NCBI GenBank assembly: GCA_963768075.1
Contig: CAVYHD010000040.1
Span: 1 to 64,000 of the forward strand
DNA: 64,000 nt
Origin: QHXW01 sp963768075
GTDB lineage: Bacteria > Acidobacteriota > Terriglobia > Bryobacterales > Bryobacteraceae
Direction: 5' to 3'
The position numbers and the translations under genes were made by a program. A model generated the notes under the pieces. That model was not told the DNA's origin and did no database searches. It worked only from the letters and a program-made list of their open reading frames with translations. Positions 1 to 9,414 of this stretch are shown piece after piece (positions within the stretch are counted from its first letter, which is position 1; the number at the start of each line of letters is the position of its first letter).

Positions 1-2
1 CG

Positions 3-230
3 CACAGCATGCGTCACAGCACTGCGGTGGCTCTCCTGAAGGCAGGAGTGGATCTTTCCACGATCGGGCAGTGGCTGGGGCACGCCAGCCCGAGCACTAC
101 AGCCCGCTACGCCACCATTGACCTGGACCTGAAGCGCCAGGCGATTGCCCGAGTAAAGCCCATCCCTGGCGGTCGCACGCCTTCATGGCGTAAAAACCAG
201 ACGGTCCTTGAGTGGTTGGAGAAGCTTTGA
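3..230 (+). CDS. Tyrosine recombinase/integrase, C-terminal fragment
   Basis: This is the C-terminal catalytic end of a phage-type tyrosine recombinase; the rest lies before the window. The visible frame shows the family signature: the H-x-x-R-H box (HSMRHS), a hydrophobic helix, the LGH motif with the second catalytic His, and the TTARYA stretch whose Tyr would be the DNA-cleaving nucleophile. A basic tail of about 40 residues follows and ends at a TGA at 228-230. The long tail after the Tyr resembles integrases found in multi-recombinase arrays, but that is only an impression. It sits beside an IS66 remnant, so it belongs to a mobile or formerly mobile region. Confidence 0.85.
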   Translation, partial: HSMRHSTAVALLKAGVDLSTIGQWLGHASPSTTARYATIDLDLKRQAIARVKPIPGGRTPSWRKNQTVLEWLEKL

Positions 231-322
231 ACTCATCTGATAATGTGAAGTGAACCGCCTCCGGCAAACGGTTCCGGAAGGCAGTCCGCAGACGACTCCA
301 CGTTACTGATCACGAACATAAA
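231..322. other. Short non-coding spacer between integrase and IS66 remnant
   Basis: About 90 bases lie between the recombinase stop and the truncated end of the IS66 tnpB remnant. I see no open frame, no clear attachment-site repeat and no terminator here. The junction at about 323 is where the IS66 homology stops. Confidence 0.4.
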
Positions 323-502
323 TCAATAGCTGAGGAGCCGGATCGCGGTCCCGCTGCGGCTGCGAAATACAAACACGCACCCGGAGAATGGATCCTCGGC
401 GAGCTTTTCCTGTCAGAGTCGCGCAAGCGAGTCAATCCCTTTTCTTCCGTCGACCGGCTCGATGGCCACCAGCACGCGCATCTGCGCCGTGATCTGAATC
501 AT
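323..502 (-). pseudogene. IS66 TnpB fragment, internal stop and truncated
   Basis: The frame starts at 502 with MIQITAQMRVLVAIEPVDGR, the characteristic beginning of IS66 TnpB proteins. The codon that should encode Cys in the family motif RLCQEKL is TGA at 413-415. The frame then continues perfectly as QEKLAEDPFSGCVFVFRSRS and RLLSY before a second stop at 323-325, where the expected DGQGFW motif is missing. The first lesion is therefore a nonsense mutation and the second marks a real deletion or rearrangement boundary. Confidence 0.75.
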
Positions 503-902
503 CGCTCGGCATCCCGCCAGGCACGCAACAGGCTCGCCCAATCGGGCGGCACGGGAACTCTTCCACTGGATGCGCATCTTGCCGCCACTCGGGGACTCGA
601 ACTCAATGACGCAGTCCTCCAGCACAGCTGAACGGGGCGCGACCAGCTCGACGAATGCCGGCCTGCGCGCCTTCCTGCGACGGCCCGGGATAATCGCCGA
701 GCCCTTTCTTCAACTGCATGTAGTCCAACCGTAGCGGGTGCGCAACGTGATACACACCGTGTTGCCGAGCCAGTTCGACGGCTGCCTGCCACAGCGGCTC
801 CGGTAGTTTCGTTCGTCGCGACTGTGTGCTGCGAAACTGATCCAACTGGCGTTGCAACTGCAGGATAGATTCGGGAATGGGCAGTGTGTCTTTCCGGTTC
901 AC
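499..902 (-). pseudogene. IS66-associated accessory protein (TnpA-like), two frameshifts
   Basis: The product starts MNRKDTLPIPESILQLQ and continues through a helix containing ELARQHGVYHVA, typical of the small DNA-binding accessory protein of IS66 elements. The frame changes near 685, after LKKGLG, and resumes in another frame as RRKARRPAFVELVAP, followed by a beta segment IEFESPSGGKMRIQW. It changes again near 555 and ends PDWASLLRAWRDAER with a TGA at 499-501. Residues on either side of each break still fit the family, so the breaks are small indels. The gene cannot give a full protein as written. Confidence 0.7.
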
Positions 903-2172
903 TTCAGCCGCCCCCTCCGCGACTGAATGTGAACTTAACAGCGTAGGCTACCCGGCGTCACGCATCCCTGCCGGAAACTCACAGAAGCTTTATGGCGCCG
1001 ACTACCCCTACGCCAACTTCGCTCCGCAGTTCCACGCTCAGCTTTTCGATCCGGGACACTGGGCCGACGTTTTCGCGCGCTCCGGCGCCAAGTACGTCGC
1101 CCTGACCTCCAAGCACCATGAGGGCTTCGCGCTTTGGCCGAGCAAAGAGGCCTCCAAGACCTGGGGACGTCCCTGGAACTCGGTTGAGGAGGGACCGCAC
1201 CGCGATTTGGTCGGCGACCTCACCGATGCGGTTCGCGCCAAAGGACTGAAGATGGGCGTCTATTATTCGCTCTACGAGTGGTACAACCCGCTCTACCTCA
1301 GCGACAAACCGCGCTATGTGGCCGAGCACATGATGCCGCAGTTCAAGGATGTCGTCACGCGCTACAAGCCTGCCATCATCTTTAGTGATGGCGAGTGGGA
1401 AATGACCTCCCAGCAATGGCGCAGCCCCGAGTTGTTGGCGTGGCTCTACAACGAATCTCCGGTGAAGGACGAAGTTGTGGTTGACGATCGATGGGGAAGC
1501 GACACGCGCCACAAGCACGGCGGCTACTGGACCACTGAGTACACACCCGGAATGGCCGGAAGCACTCACGCCTGGGAAGAGAGCCGCGGCATGGGCTTCA
1601 GCTACGGCTACAATCGGGCCGAGAGAGTCGAGCACTACCATTCCGGTCGTGAACTGGTATTGATGCTGGCCGACATCGTCAGCCGCGGCGGCAATCTGCT
1701 GCTTGACATCGGCCCCAGGGCTGACGGCATGATTCCGCCAATCATGGAAGAACGCCTGCTCGAAATCGGCGACTGGTTGAAGCTGAACGGTGAGGCGATC
1801 TATGCCACGCATCCCTGGACGCACGCCAAGCAGTGGAGTGCTGGCGAACAGCCCAAGGTCAGCTACAACCAGGAGTTCGAAGCCAGCTACGATTTCGCGA
1901 AGCTGATCGCAGCCCCGCAGCGACGGCAAAGCTTCGATCGACGCCTTTTTTACCGCGAAAGGCGATGGCTTCTACGCGATCCTGCCGCGCTGGCCGGGCG
2001 TCAGTTCACTCTGAAGGAATATACGGGCGCAAAGCCTAAGTCGGTCAGCCTGCTCGGTTCCAGCGCTCCCCCCTAAAATTCAAGTCAGAGCCGGTACGGT
2101 AATCGTCGAGCTACCCGAGTTGGCTGATGATTGCTGGCCCAGCCCGCTTGGGTGCTGAAGTTTAGCCAGTGA
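903..2172 (+). pseudogene. Alpha-L-fucosidase (GH29), N-terminally truncated and frameshifted
   Basis: The translated core is a glycoside hydrolase family 29 alpha-L-fucosidase, a secreted retaining enzyme that removes terminal fucose from glycans. Recognisable segments are FDPGHWADVFARSGAKYVAL, LTSKHHEGFALWPS, the IIFSDGEWE region carrying the likely nucleophile Asp, and GGNLLLDIGPRADG. The signal peptide and the first strand, including the usual FGIxIHWG block, are missing; homology begins at about 960, just after the IS66 remnant, so an open frame starting at 877 is a chimera. The C-terminal sheet is scattered over other frames: a shift near 1920 (SDGKASIDAFFTAKGDGFYA), a return near 1995, another near 2070, and a last one near 2130, ending at the TGA at 2170-2172. 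It is almost certainly inactive. Confidence 0.85.
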
Positions 2173-2225
2173 TTTAGAATCCTTTCCGCGGGCCTCAATG
2201 GCGAGTTTCACCGATGGTAACGGCG

Positions 2226-2958
2226 TTACGCGGATGCCGCCATTTGCTCGCGCACTGACGGTTCGGGCTCCGTGGCGAAGACCGAATACACCACGCCGGC
2301 GATCGCCGCGCCTACGATCGGCGCCACCCAGAACAGCCACAACTGTTCGAGCGCCCATCCGCCCACGAATACCGCCGGAGCCGTGCTGCGCGCCGGATTC
2401 ACCGACAGATTCGTCACCGGAATCCCGATGAGATGAATCAGCGTCAATCCGAGGCCGATCGCGATCGGCGCGAATCCCTTCGGGGCTCGCGTGTCGGTGG
2501 CTCCCAGAATGATCATCAGGAACATGAACGTCAGCACCACTTCGGCCGTCAGGCATGCCGCCAGGCTGTAGCCGCCGGGAGAATGCGCCGCCATAGCCGT
2601 TGGAGGCAAATCCGCCTGCCAGGTCGAATCCTGCTTTGCCCATCGCGATGGTGTACAACACGGCCGATCCAGCGATGCCTCCCAACACCTGCGCGACGAC
2701 GTACGCCGGCAGTTCCGACACAGGAAATCGCTTGCCCACCACCAATCCCACCGACACCGCGGGATTCAAGTGGCATCCCGAAATGTGGCCGATTGCAAAC
2801 GCCATGGTCAGGACCGTCAGGCCGAAGGCCAGAGCGACTCCGGCGAAGCCGATCCCGAGGCCCGGGAAAGCCGCGGCCAGTACCGCGCTCCCGCATCCGC
2901 CGAAGACCAGCCAAAAGGTTCCGATAAATTCCGCAAACGCTCTTTTCGAAAGGGGCAT
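2226..2958 (-). pseudogene. aqpZ: Aquaporin Z-type water channel, one frameshift
   Basis: This encodes a six-helix MIP-family channel of the AqpZ type, an inner-membrane water pore. The N-terminal half starts MPLSKRAFAEFIGTFWLVFG and carries the first NPA box in GCHLNPAVSVG. The second half, in a different frame, contains CLTAEVVLTFMFLMIILGAT and the second NPA box in LSVNPARST, ending at 2226. One indel near 2590, in a GGCGGC run, separates the two after SNGYGG. Apart from this indel both halves are complete and well conserved, so this may be a sequence error or a very recent knockout. It is divergent from the hydrolase at 4882, with an insertion sequence between them. Confidence 0.85.
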
Positions 2959-3027
2959 ACAGACAAGCCTCTCTTTTCGATGTCGATGACACCCGTGCAG
3001 AATATCATGATCTAAGTAAGGCAGCGA

Positions 3028-3042
3028 CGGGCGCGAGCCAGG
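3028..3042. repeat. Left 15-bp target-site duplication
   Basis: The 15 bases cgggcgcgagccagg just before the left end of the insertion sequence are repeated exactly just after its right end at 4790-4804. One more base, an a, matches in front of both copies but belongs to the element end on the right, so the duplication is 15 or 16 bp depending on where the end is placed. Confidence 0.85.
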
Positions 3043-3094
3043 TGTCGCAGCAAAGTGAGAATGTCCTATTTGGGCAAAGTAGAAATGTCCTATT
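3043..3094 (+). repeat. Left terminal repeat of the IS, two tandem 21-bp units
   Basis: The outer unit is at 3050-3070 (GCAAAGTGAGAATGTCCTATT) and the inner unit at 3074-3094 (GCAAAGTAGAAATGTCCTATT), three bases apart. Two transposase-binding sites per end would explain the arrangement. It pairs as an inverted repeat with 4737-4789. Confidence 0.85.
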
Positions 3095-3135
3095 GACAGA
3101 GTCCAGCCTGAGGGGTGGACGAAGGACAGCTACTG

Positions 3136-4446
3136 ATGAACCAAGCCGACCGAGACCGGCTGGATGCCCTGAAGAGGGCGAAGAAGAAACTGATTACGCA
3201 AAAGCAGGCCGCCGAGGAGATCGGCGTCACGGAGCGGCAGGTACGGCGACTCCTGCGCCAGCTACGGCGGAAAGGAGACCGGGCAGTAATCCATGAGCTG
3301 CGTGGGCGGGCGTCGAATCGGAAGCTGCCCGCAGAGATGGAACAGCGGGCGATCACCGTCCTTTCCGACCCGGTGTACCGGGGATTCGGGCCGACGTTGG
3401 CGGCAGAGTACCTGCACAAGCGGCACCAGATTACGGTGAGTAAAGAGACACTGCGGCGATGGATGGTGAAGGCGAGATTGTGGAGAGCCAATCGGCGCCG
3501 TGAGGTGGAGGTGCACCAATGGCGGCCGCGGAGGAGCCGCTGGGGCGAGTTGGTACAGTGGGACACCAGCGACCACGACTGGCTGGAGGGCCGTGGGGAG
3601 ACGATCTATCTGATTTCGATGATCGACGACGCCACCAGCCAGCTGTGGGCGCGATTCGTGCGGCATGATTCGAGCGAGGAGAACATGCGGCTGCTGAGGT
3701 CGTACCTGGAGAGGTTCGGCCGACCGCTAGCGTTTTACACGGATAAGGCCGGCATGTTCCAAGTGGCGGTCAAGACCAAACGGCAGGAGCAGCGCGAAGG
3801 CCGAGACCGGCCCCAGATGCCGCCGACGCAGATTGAGCGGGCTCTGCGCGAGTTGCATGTAGTTTGGATTCCCGCGCATTCGCCGCAGGCCAAGGGGCGT
3901 ATCGAGCGCCAGTTTTTGACGGCGCAGGACCGCCTGGTGAAAGGGCTGCGTGTGGCCGGGGCGTGCACGATCGAGCAGGCCAATGCATACCTGGAGAAAG
4001 AATATCTGCCCTGGTGGAACCAGACCTTGGTAGTGCCGGCGACCGATGCCGCAGACGCCCATCGGCCACTAGGCAAAGAGCACGATCTGGCGGCGATCCT
4101 GAGCCACGTCGAACCGCGGCAGGTGACCAATGATTACACCGTGCGGTACGACGGAAAGATCTATCAAATCGACCGCCGGGACATTCAGGTTGGAATGCGC
4201 AAAGCCTGGGTGCGCGTGGAGGAGCGATTGGACGGGATCATCGGCGTGCAGTTCCAAGGTCGCTATGTGCGCGTGCGCCGCTGCGCTCCTCCATTGCGCG
4301 AACGGGCCTCGGCCCAGACGACGGAGACTAAACCGCCGCGCCTAACCGGCAAGCGCCAACGCAAAAGCGATTGGATGAAAAACTTCTCTTTCCGCTCGGG
4401 ACCTTCTCTGCGCCAGGCTATCGAGGTAGCTAATGCTCGCAGTTGA
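3136..4446 (+). CDS. ISNCY-type DDE transposase
   Basis: This 436-residue protein should catalyse cutting and joining of the element ends. The N-terminus (LITQKQAAEEIGVTERQVRR) is a helix-turn-helix that would bind the terminal repeats. The catalytic core is an integrase-like RNase H fold with the acidic triad visible in VQWDTSDHDW, LAFYTDKAGMF and SPQAKGRIERQF. A basic tail follows. The family is the IS481-like group usually filed as ISNCY. The ATG at 3136 is preferred over a GTG at 3115 because AAGGA lies about ten bases before it and homologues begin MxQADRDRL. The frame is intact, so the enzyme could be active. Confidence 0.9.
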   Translation: MNQADRDRLDALKRAKKKLITQKQAAEEIGVTERQVRRLLRQLRRKGDRAVIHELRGRASNRKLPAEMEQRAITVLSDPVYRGFGPTLAAEYLHKRHQITVSKETLRRWMVKARLWRANRRREVEVHQWRPRRSRWGELVQWDTSDHDWLEGRGETIYLISMIDDATSQLWARFVRHDSSEENMRLLRSYLERFGRPLAFYTDKAGMFQVAVKTKRQEQREGRDRPQMPPTQIERALRELHVVWIPAHSPQAKGRIERQFLTAQDRLVKGLRVAGACTIEQANAYLEKEYLPWWNQTLVVPATDAADAHRPLGKEHDLAAILSHVEPRQVTNDYTVRYDGKIYQIDRRDIQVGMRKAWVRVEERLDGIIGVQFQGRYVRVRRCAPPLRERASAQTTETKPPRLTGKRQRKSDWMKNFSFRSGPSLRQAIEVANARS

Positions 4447-4736
4447 GCGCCGGCGCCGTGGCCAAAGGCACATGGAGCGCCGGGCAGAACCGGCCCGGCG
4501 ATCTTCGCGCTTGATTTATCCGAAGACCGCTGCTCGGGGGCTTCACCAAAGCAGATCTGTCCACAAAAACCAAAACCCCCAGAACGGGCAACATAGGGCC
4601 CGGTTTGACTGGGGGCTTGGCGCCATCTGCTTCGGAGCCAGCCCCGTCGCAGCGGTCTTCGGATCTGCCCCAGGGAGCGCGACTCCCCTAGAACATCGAT
4701 CCCACTCTAACCCCAACCCTCCGGCCGCCCTCCTAA
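4447..4736. other. Non-coding 3' part of the IS with a GC-rich inverted repeat
   Basis: Nearly 300 bases lie between the transposase stop and the right terminal repeat. I find no convincing gene. At about 4577-4617 a CCCCCAG arm pairs with a CTGGGGG arm around a smaller CGGGC/GCCCG repeat, so the transcript could fold into a strong stem that might act as a terminator or shield against read-through. No uridine run follows, so classical intrinsic termination is not supported. Confidence 0.4.
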
Positions 4737-4789
4737 AACAGGACATTTCTACTTTGCTCGGAATAGGACATTTCTACTTTGCCTTGACA
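4737..4789 (-). repeat. Right terminal repeat of the IS, two tandem 21-bp units
   Basis: Read on the minus strand, the outer unit at 4762-4782 and inner unit at 4737-4757 match the left-end units at 20-21 of 21 positions. The spacer between units is four bases here and three at the left end. Confidence 0.85.
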
Positions 4790-4804
4790 CGGGCGCGAGC
4801 CAGG
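4790..4804. repeat. Right 15-bp target-site duplication
   Basis: Exact copy of the 15-base sequence at 3028-3042, directly after the GACA right end of the insertion sequence. It marks the site of insertion; joining the two flanks at this repeat restores a continuous intergenic region. Confidence 0.85.
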
Positions 4805-4881
4805 ACGTTTTGGCAGGTGTCCCGGATCAAACAGTTCGACGCCGATCAATAGGCGATACACTTTCATTTGGAGGCGTGGCC

Positions 4882-5772
4882 ATGATGGAAGACCAGGGGA
4901 ACCCAAAGAAGAATGAGACGCTGCCCAGCGACATCGCGCGGCGCGATTTTGTAGCCCTCTCCGTGGCCGCGGGCCTTGCCGGGCAGCCTCGGCGGCGGGC
5001 CTTGACGTCGTCGAAACCAACGTCGAGATTCAGACTCCTGACGGAACTTGCGACGCCGCGTTCATTCACCCGAAAACCGGCTCCCATCCGGGCGTGCTGA
5101 TCTGGCCCGACGCGTTCGGCTTGCGTCCCTCGATGCGCGACATCGCCAAACGTATTGCCGCTGAGGGATATTCCGTCCTGGTGCCCAATCCCTTTTATCG
5201 CGTGGCCAAAGCGCCTTTCACGGATGCCTCCACCTTCAACTTCCAGAATCCGGACGACATGGCGAAACTCCGGCCGCTGATGGCGTCGGTGAACGCGCCC
5301 GGTAACGCCGAGAAGGATGCCGTCGCTTACGTGGCCTTCCTCGACGCGCAAAAAGAAGTGAACAAGGCCAAGAAGATCGGCACCCAGGGTTACTGCATGG
5401 GCGGGCCGCTCGTGGTTAAGACCGCCGCGGTGCTGCCCAATCGCATCGGCGCGGGCGCGTCGTTCCACGGTGGTGGCCTGGTGACTGACAAACCCGATAG
5501 CCCGCATCTGCTTGCGTCGAAGATCAAGGCCCGTATGTATTTCGGTGTCGCGTCGAACGACGACACGCGCCAGCCGGATGCCAAGGACAAGCTGAAAGAA
5601 GCGTTCGCCGCCGCCAACGTTCCTGCCGAAATCGAAGTGTACGCCGGGAGCCCTGCATGGCTGGTGCGTACCGGATATGCCTATGCGGGACGGCGCGCCG
5701 ATTTATAACAAGCCCGACGCCGAACGCGCCTGGGGCAAGCTCGTCGCTTTATACAACGCGGCGCTCGCCTGA
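4882..5772 (+). pseudogene. Dienelactone-hydrolase family protein, two frameshifts
   Basis: An alpha/beta hydrolase of the dienelactone-hydrolase family, here with a Tat-like leader (RRDFVALSVAAGLA), so probably exported. The catalytic residues are all present but in three frames: Cys in GTQGYCMGGP, Asp in FGVASNDD, and His in the LHGWCVPD segment. The frame shifts near 4980, where DVVETNVEIQTPDG resumes, and near 5655, after which the C-terminus runs in the last frame to a TGA at 5770-5772. A GGAGG lies ten bases before the ATG at 4882. The sequence on both sides of each break is well conserved, so the number of lesions is small. Substrate unknown. Confidence 0.8.
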
Positions 5773-5892
5773 GCCGGCGTCTCGCTGATTGGGCATCTCT
5801 CAAACTGTCGCCAAGCCCTGGCTTCAACCCCGAACGGCCGGCCAATGACATTAAGATTTATTTACATTAAACCCTGAACAGAACGCCGGCAA

Positions 5893-8706
5893 ATGGAATA
5901 TCTCGTATATGGACAAGTTGGAATTCAGATGCCGGCGAGAACTTGGGACGATACCTCGTGTGCTGCCGTGGCTCTGCTGTTTGCGGCTCTGACACTGCAC
6001 GGCCAGAGTCCGGAGGGCGAGATCCGCGTGCAGGTCAAGGATCCTTCCGGCGCGGCGATGGAAGCCTCGGGAAAGTTGGAGAGCCTCGCCCCGGGAGTGC
6101 GGCGCAGCTTTCAGACCGATGCGCAGGGCACGTACACTCTTGGAAATTTGCCCTACGGCCGCTACCGGCTGGAGATTTCGAAGACCGGGTTCGCCACCCA
6201 GTCCGTACTGATCGACGTGCAGTCCGCGACGCCCATCTCGCGCACTCGTCACGATGGCGCTGGGCTCGCAGACTTCCAAAGTGGATGTGGTCTCGGCGAC
6301 GCCGCTTGCCGGAACGGATCTCGCGACAGACCAGATCGCGGGCCCCGTCCAGACGGCCACGGCGGCCGACATCGAAAACAGCGGCGCGCTCGATCTTGGC
6401 GGATTTCATGAACCGGCGCCTGAACGGCGTGTATCTCAACGAAATGCAGGGCAACCCGTTCCAGCCCGATGTGAATTTTCGCGGCTACACGGCTTCTCCG
6501 CTGCTCGGCACGCCGGAGGGCATCTCGGTCTATCTGGATGGCGTGCGGCAGAATCAGCCGTTCGGCGACGTGGTGAGCTGGGATCTGATCCCCAAAAACG
6601 CGATCTCCGAGGTCACGCTGGTGCCGGGATCGGACCCGCTGTTCGGGCTGAACACGCTGGGCGGCGCGCTCTCCGTCCAGACCAAGAACGGCGTCAGCAA
6701 TCCGGGCCTCGATGGAGACGTTGACTGTACGGCAGCAGCGGGCGGAAGGCGGTCGAGGCGGAGTGGGGCGGCGGCAAGGCCACGGGGTTCAACTGGTTTC
6801 TGTGCGGCGAACGGGTTCCACGAATCGGGATGGCGCTTCGATTCGCCTTCCGACGTCCGCCAGGGATTTGCGCGGCTCGGCTGGCGCACGGATAAGACCG
6901 ATCTCGCGCTCACCATGTCCTATGCCTACAACACTCTGATCGGCAACGGCCTGCAGGACTACCGCCTGCTCGAAAGCAACTATTCGAGCGTCTATTCCAT
7001 TCCCGACAGCACCGCGAACCGCTCGCCCTCTTTCAATTTCATCGCCCGGCACACCTTCAGCGACACGCTGACGTTTTCCGGCAACGCCTGGTTCCGCAAC
7101 ATCCGCACGGAAGGGATCGACGCCAATTTCAACACCGACGTGCTCGGCAACGATGATCTACCAGCCGACTCCGCAGGAACAGGCGGTGCTCAGCGCCGCG
7201 GGTTATACCGGCTTCCCGACGAGCGGCGCCAACATCACGAACACGCCGTTTCCGAAGTGGCCCTGCATCGCGGAAGCGCTGCAGCTGGGCGACCCGGACG
7301 AGACATGCGACGGCGTCAACATCTACTCGAAAGAAGTGCAGAACGAGTACGGATTTTCCGGGCAGTTTACCTGGATCACCTCGCCCAAGATCGGGCGCAA
7401 CCAGTTCGCCGCCGGAGCGGCGCTGGACCGCGGCAGCGTCGACTACACGCAGAACACGGATTACGCTTATGTCAATCCCAACTACACCCTCACCAGCGTT
7501 CCGGCATGGCAGGACGGATCGACCAGCGCGGATGGCTCGCCCGTCGATTCAGCGGTCAACCTGCATGGCCTCACTCCCAACTGGAGCCTCTATTTCACCG
7601 ACACGCTCACTCTTGCGAAGACCGTGAACGTGACGGTCTCCGGGCGCTACAACCGGTTTACGGATCGACAATATCGACCGGCTCAATCCCATTCCCGGAC
7701 CCGGCTCGCTCGATGGCGACTATGTATATCAGCGATTCAACCCCGCCATCGGGATTACCTGGAGCCCCATCTCCAGCGTGAATGCCTATGCGAGATACTC
7801 CCAGGGCAGCCGCGCCCCGACTTCCATTGAACTCGGCTGCGCCGATCCGGCCAACCCCTGCGCTCTGCCCAATGCGCTGGCCGCCGATCCGCCGCTCCAG
7901 CAGGTGGTCACGGATACATGGGAAGCCGGCCTGCGCGGCAAGCCGGAGATCTCCTTCGTACACAATCTGAATTGGAATGTGGGGGCGTTCCGGGCGGAGA
8001 ATCGCAACGATATCCTTTTCGTCTCATCCGTAGATCTTGGGTACCGGCTATTTCCAGAACTTCGCCAAAACGCAGCGGGAGGGGTTCGATGCGGATCTCG
8101 ATGGGCGCATCGGGCGCGTCACCTGGGGCCTGGATTAGACTTTTCTGTCGGCCACCTACCAGAGCACCGAGACTGTCGACGGCTCGGCGAACAACACCAG
8201 CGACAGCGCGCTGGCCGGATATCCGGGACTTGAGCGGCAACATCTACATTCATCCCGGCAATCGGATTCCGCTGATTCCGAAGCAAACCGGGAAGGCTTA
8301 CGCGGACTTCCAGGCCACTTCAAAACTCGTGTTCGATCTCAACGAGGTGGTGGTGTCGAGTTCTTACGCGCGCGGCAACGAGAACAACGCGTACAAGGCC
8401 GATGGCGTCTACTATCTCGGGCCCGGCGTTTCACCCGGCTACGCGATCACCAATTTCCGCGCGCATTACGACCTGACCAAGCGGCTCCAACTGGCCGTCC
8501 AGATCGATAATCTGTTCAACCACGAATACTACACGGCGGCGCAACTTGCGAATACGGCGCTGACCAGCCAGGGCGCCTTCCAGTCTGACCCTTTCCCGGC
8601 CTACACCACCGGTCCCTACGCGGGAAGTTCCCCGGTGCAGAGCGCGACGTTCTTCTCGCCGGGCGCTCCGCGAAGGGCCTGGGTCGAACTGAGGGTAAGG
8701 TTCTGA
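5893..8706 (+). pseudogene. TonB-dependent receptor with N-terminal CarboxypepD_reg-like domain, many frameshifts
   Basis: The gene would encode an outer-membrane TonB-dependent receptor. It opens with a signal peptide (start 5893 or ATG 5929), then an Ig-like carboxypeptidase-regulatory domain (IRVQVKDPSGAA to LEISKTGF), a plug (YLNEMQGNPFQPDVNFRGY, GISVYLDGVRQ, FGLNTLGGALSVQTKNG) and a barrel ending in RRAWVELRVRF with the usual terminal aromatic. The frame changes at least six times: near 6245, 6395, 6725, 7155, 7665 and between 8035 and 8150. Segments between breaks are well conserved. It reads as a pseudogene, though some indels may be sequence errors. Substrate unknown; acidobacterial receptors of this type often serve polysaccharide uptake. 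Confidence 0.85.
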
Positions 8707-8843
8707 ACATTTGCGAACCATGAGACTCGATTTTGCTAGTCTGTTCTTTGATACTGCGATTAGCATTTTGCGCAAACATAGCCGTGCGACTGACATTCGA
8801 GAATTATCTAAGGTAAGGGAAACCGTGGCGCGCTGGTGACACG

Positions 8844-9410
8844 ATGTCTGATGCACCTAGAGACTCAACTCTCGACATTCGCTTATTGGTGGCTGCGGCA
8901 CGAGAGAATCTCGGGAAGCAACGTTTAGAAGAAGAAATCACAGCGTTGTTTGAACAATGGCGGGCCGCACTTGTGCGGTATCTGTCGGCATTGGGCTTGT
9001 CACAGCACGATGGGGAAGAGATTGTACAAGAGGTGTTTTTGTCGCTCTTTTCCCACCTGCAAAAGGATAAGGCCCGTACCAACCTCCGGGGTTGGCTCTT
9101 TCGGGTTGCTCACAATCTGGCCCTAAAGCGCAGGAATGCCGAAGGAAAAGCCGTTGGGATCGCGACGGATTTCGATAACCTGCCGCATCCTGCTTTGAAC
9201 CCGGAGCAAATACTGGCGACTAACCAGAAACAACGGCAGTTGTCCTCCATACTCCGCGCCCTTCCGGAGCAGGATCGGCGGTGTCTTTACCTCCGTGCGG
9301 AAGGACTTCGTTATCGGGAGATAGCAGAAGTTCTCGAAATGTCTCTCGGGTCCGTAGCCGTGTCGCTGGCGCGTTCTTTAGCTCGATTCGAGCGAGCGGA
9401 GCAAAGGTGA
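8844..9410 (+). CDS. ECF-type RNA polymerase sigma factor
   Basis: A 188-residue group IV sigma factor. Region 2 (about residues 30-100) includes GEEIVQEVFLSLFSHL and the promoter-melting stretch LRGWLFRVAHNLALKRRN. Region 4 (about 125-185) is a helix-turn-helix, LPEQDRRCLYLRAEGLRYRE followed by IAEVLEMSLGSVAVSLARSL, which should read the -35 element. The stop is four bases before the ATG of the next gene, whose product has the zinc-finger and membrane helix expected of its anti-sigma factor, so the two are a regulatory pair. The frame is intact, unlike the receptor just upstream. Confidence 0.93.
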   Translation: MSDAPRDSTLDIRLLVAAARENLGKQRLEEEITALFEQWRAALVRYLSALGLSQHDGEEIVQEVFLSLFSHLQKDKARTNLRGWLFRVAHNLALKRRNAEGKAVGIATDFDNLPHPALNPEQILATNQKQRQLSSILRALPEQDRRCLYLRAEGLRYREIAEVLEMSLGSVAVSLARSLARFERAEQR

Positions 9411-9414
9411 TTCT

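Larger units (their letters stand above)
323..902 (-). mobile_element. Degenerate IS66-family remnant (accessory gene plus start of tnpB)
   Basis: Two neighbouring minus-strand reading frames match the small genes at the front of IS66-type elements. The first is a TnpA-like accessory protein and the second begins as TnpB; they are joined by an ATGA overlap at 499-502, as in intact elements. Both are broken: the first has two frame changes and the second has an in-frame stop and is cut off after about 60 codons. The large transposase (tnpC) is absent. No terminal inverted repeats could be recognised, so the limits given are those of the recognisable coding sequence. Confidence 0.75.
3043..4789 (+). 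mobile_element. Complete ISNCY-type insertion sequence (about 1.75 kb)
   Basis: The element runs from a TGTC end at 3043 to a GACA end at 4789, holds one intact DDE transposase and is bracketed by a 15-bp direct repeat (3028-3042 and 4790-4804). Each end carries the 21-bp unit GCAAAGTAGAAATGTCCTATT, or a close variant, twice in tandem, in inverted orientation at the two ends. It landed in the intergenic space between the divergent aquaporin and dienelactone-hydrolase genes without breaking either reading frame. Near-identical ends and an intact transposase suggest recent insertion. Confidence 0.9.

Noticed and set aside
979..1929. Long minus-strand open frame opposite the fucosidase
   Set aside because: It mirrors the codon structure of the GH29 gene and has no family similarity; a shadow frame caused by high GC.
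4433..4852. Open frame running from the transposase end through the right IS end
   Set aside because: It crosses the terminal repeat and target duplication and has no ribosome site or family similarity.
5943..7781. 612-codon plus-strand open frame inside the TonB receptor region
   Set aside because: It only borrows short true receptor segments between indels; much of it is out-of-frame sequence with Arg/Ala-rich composition.
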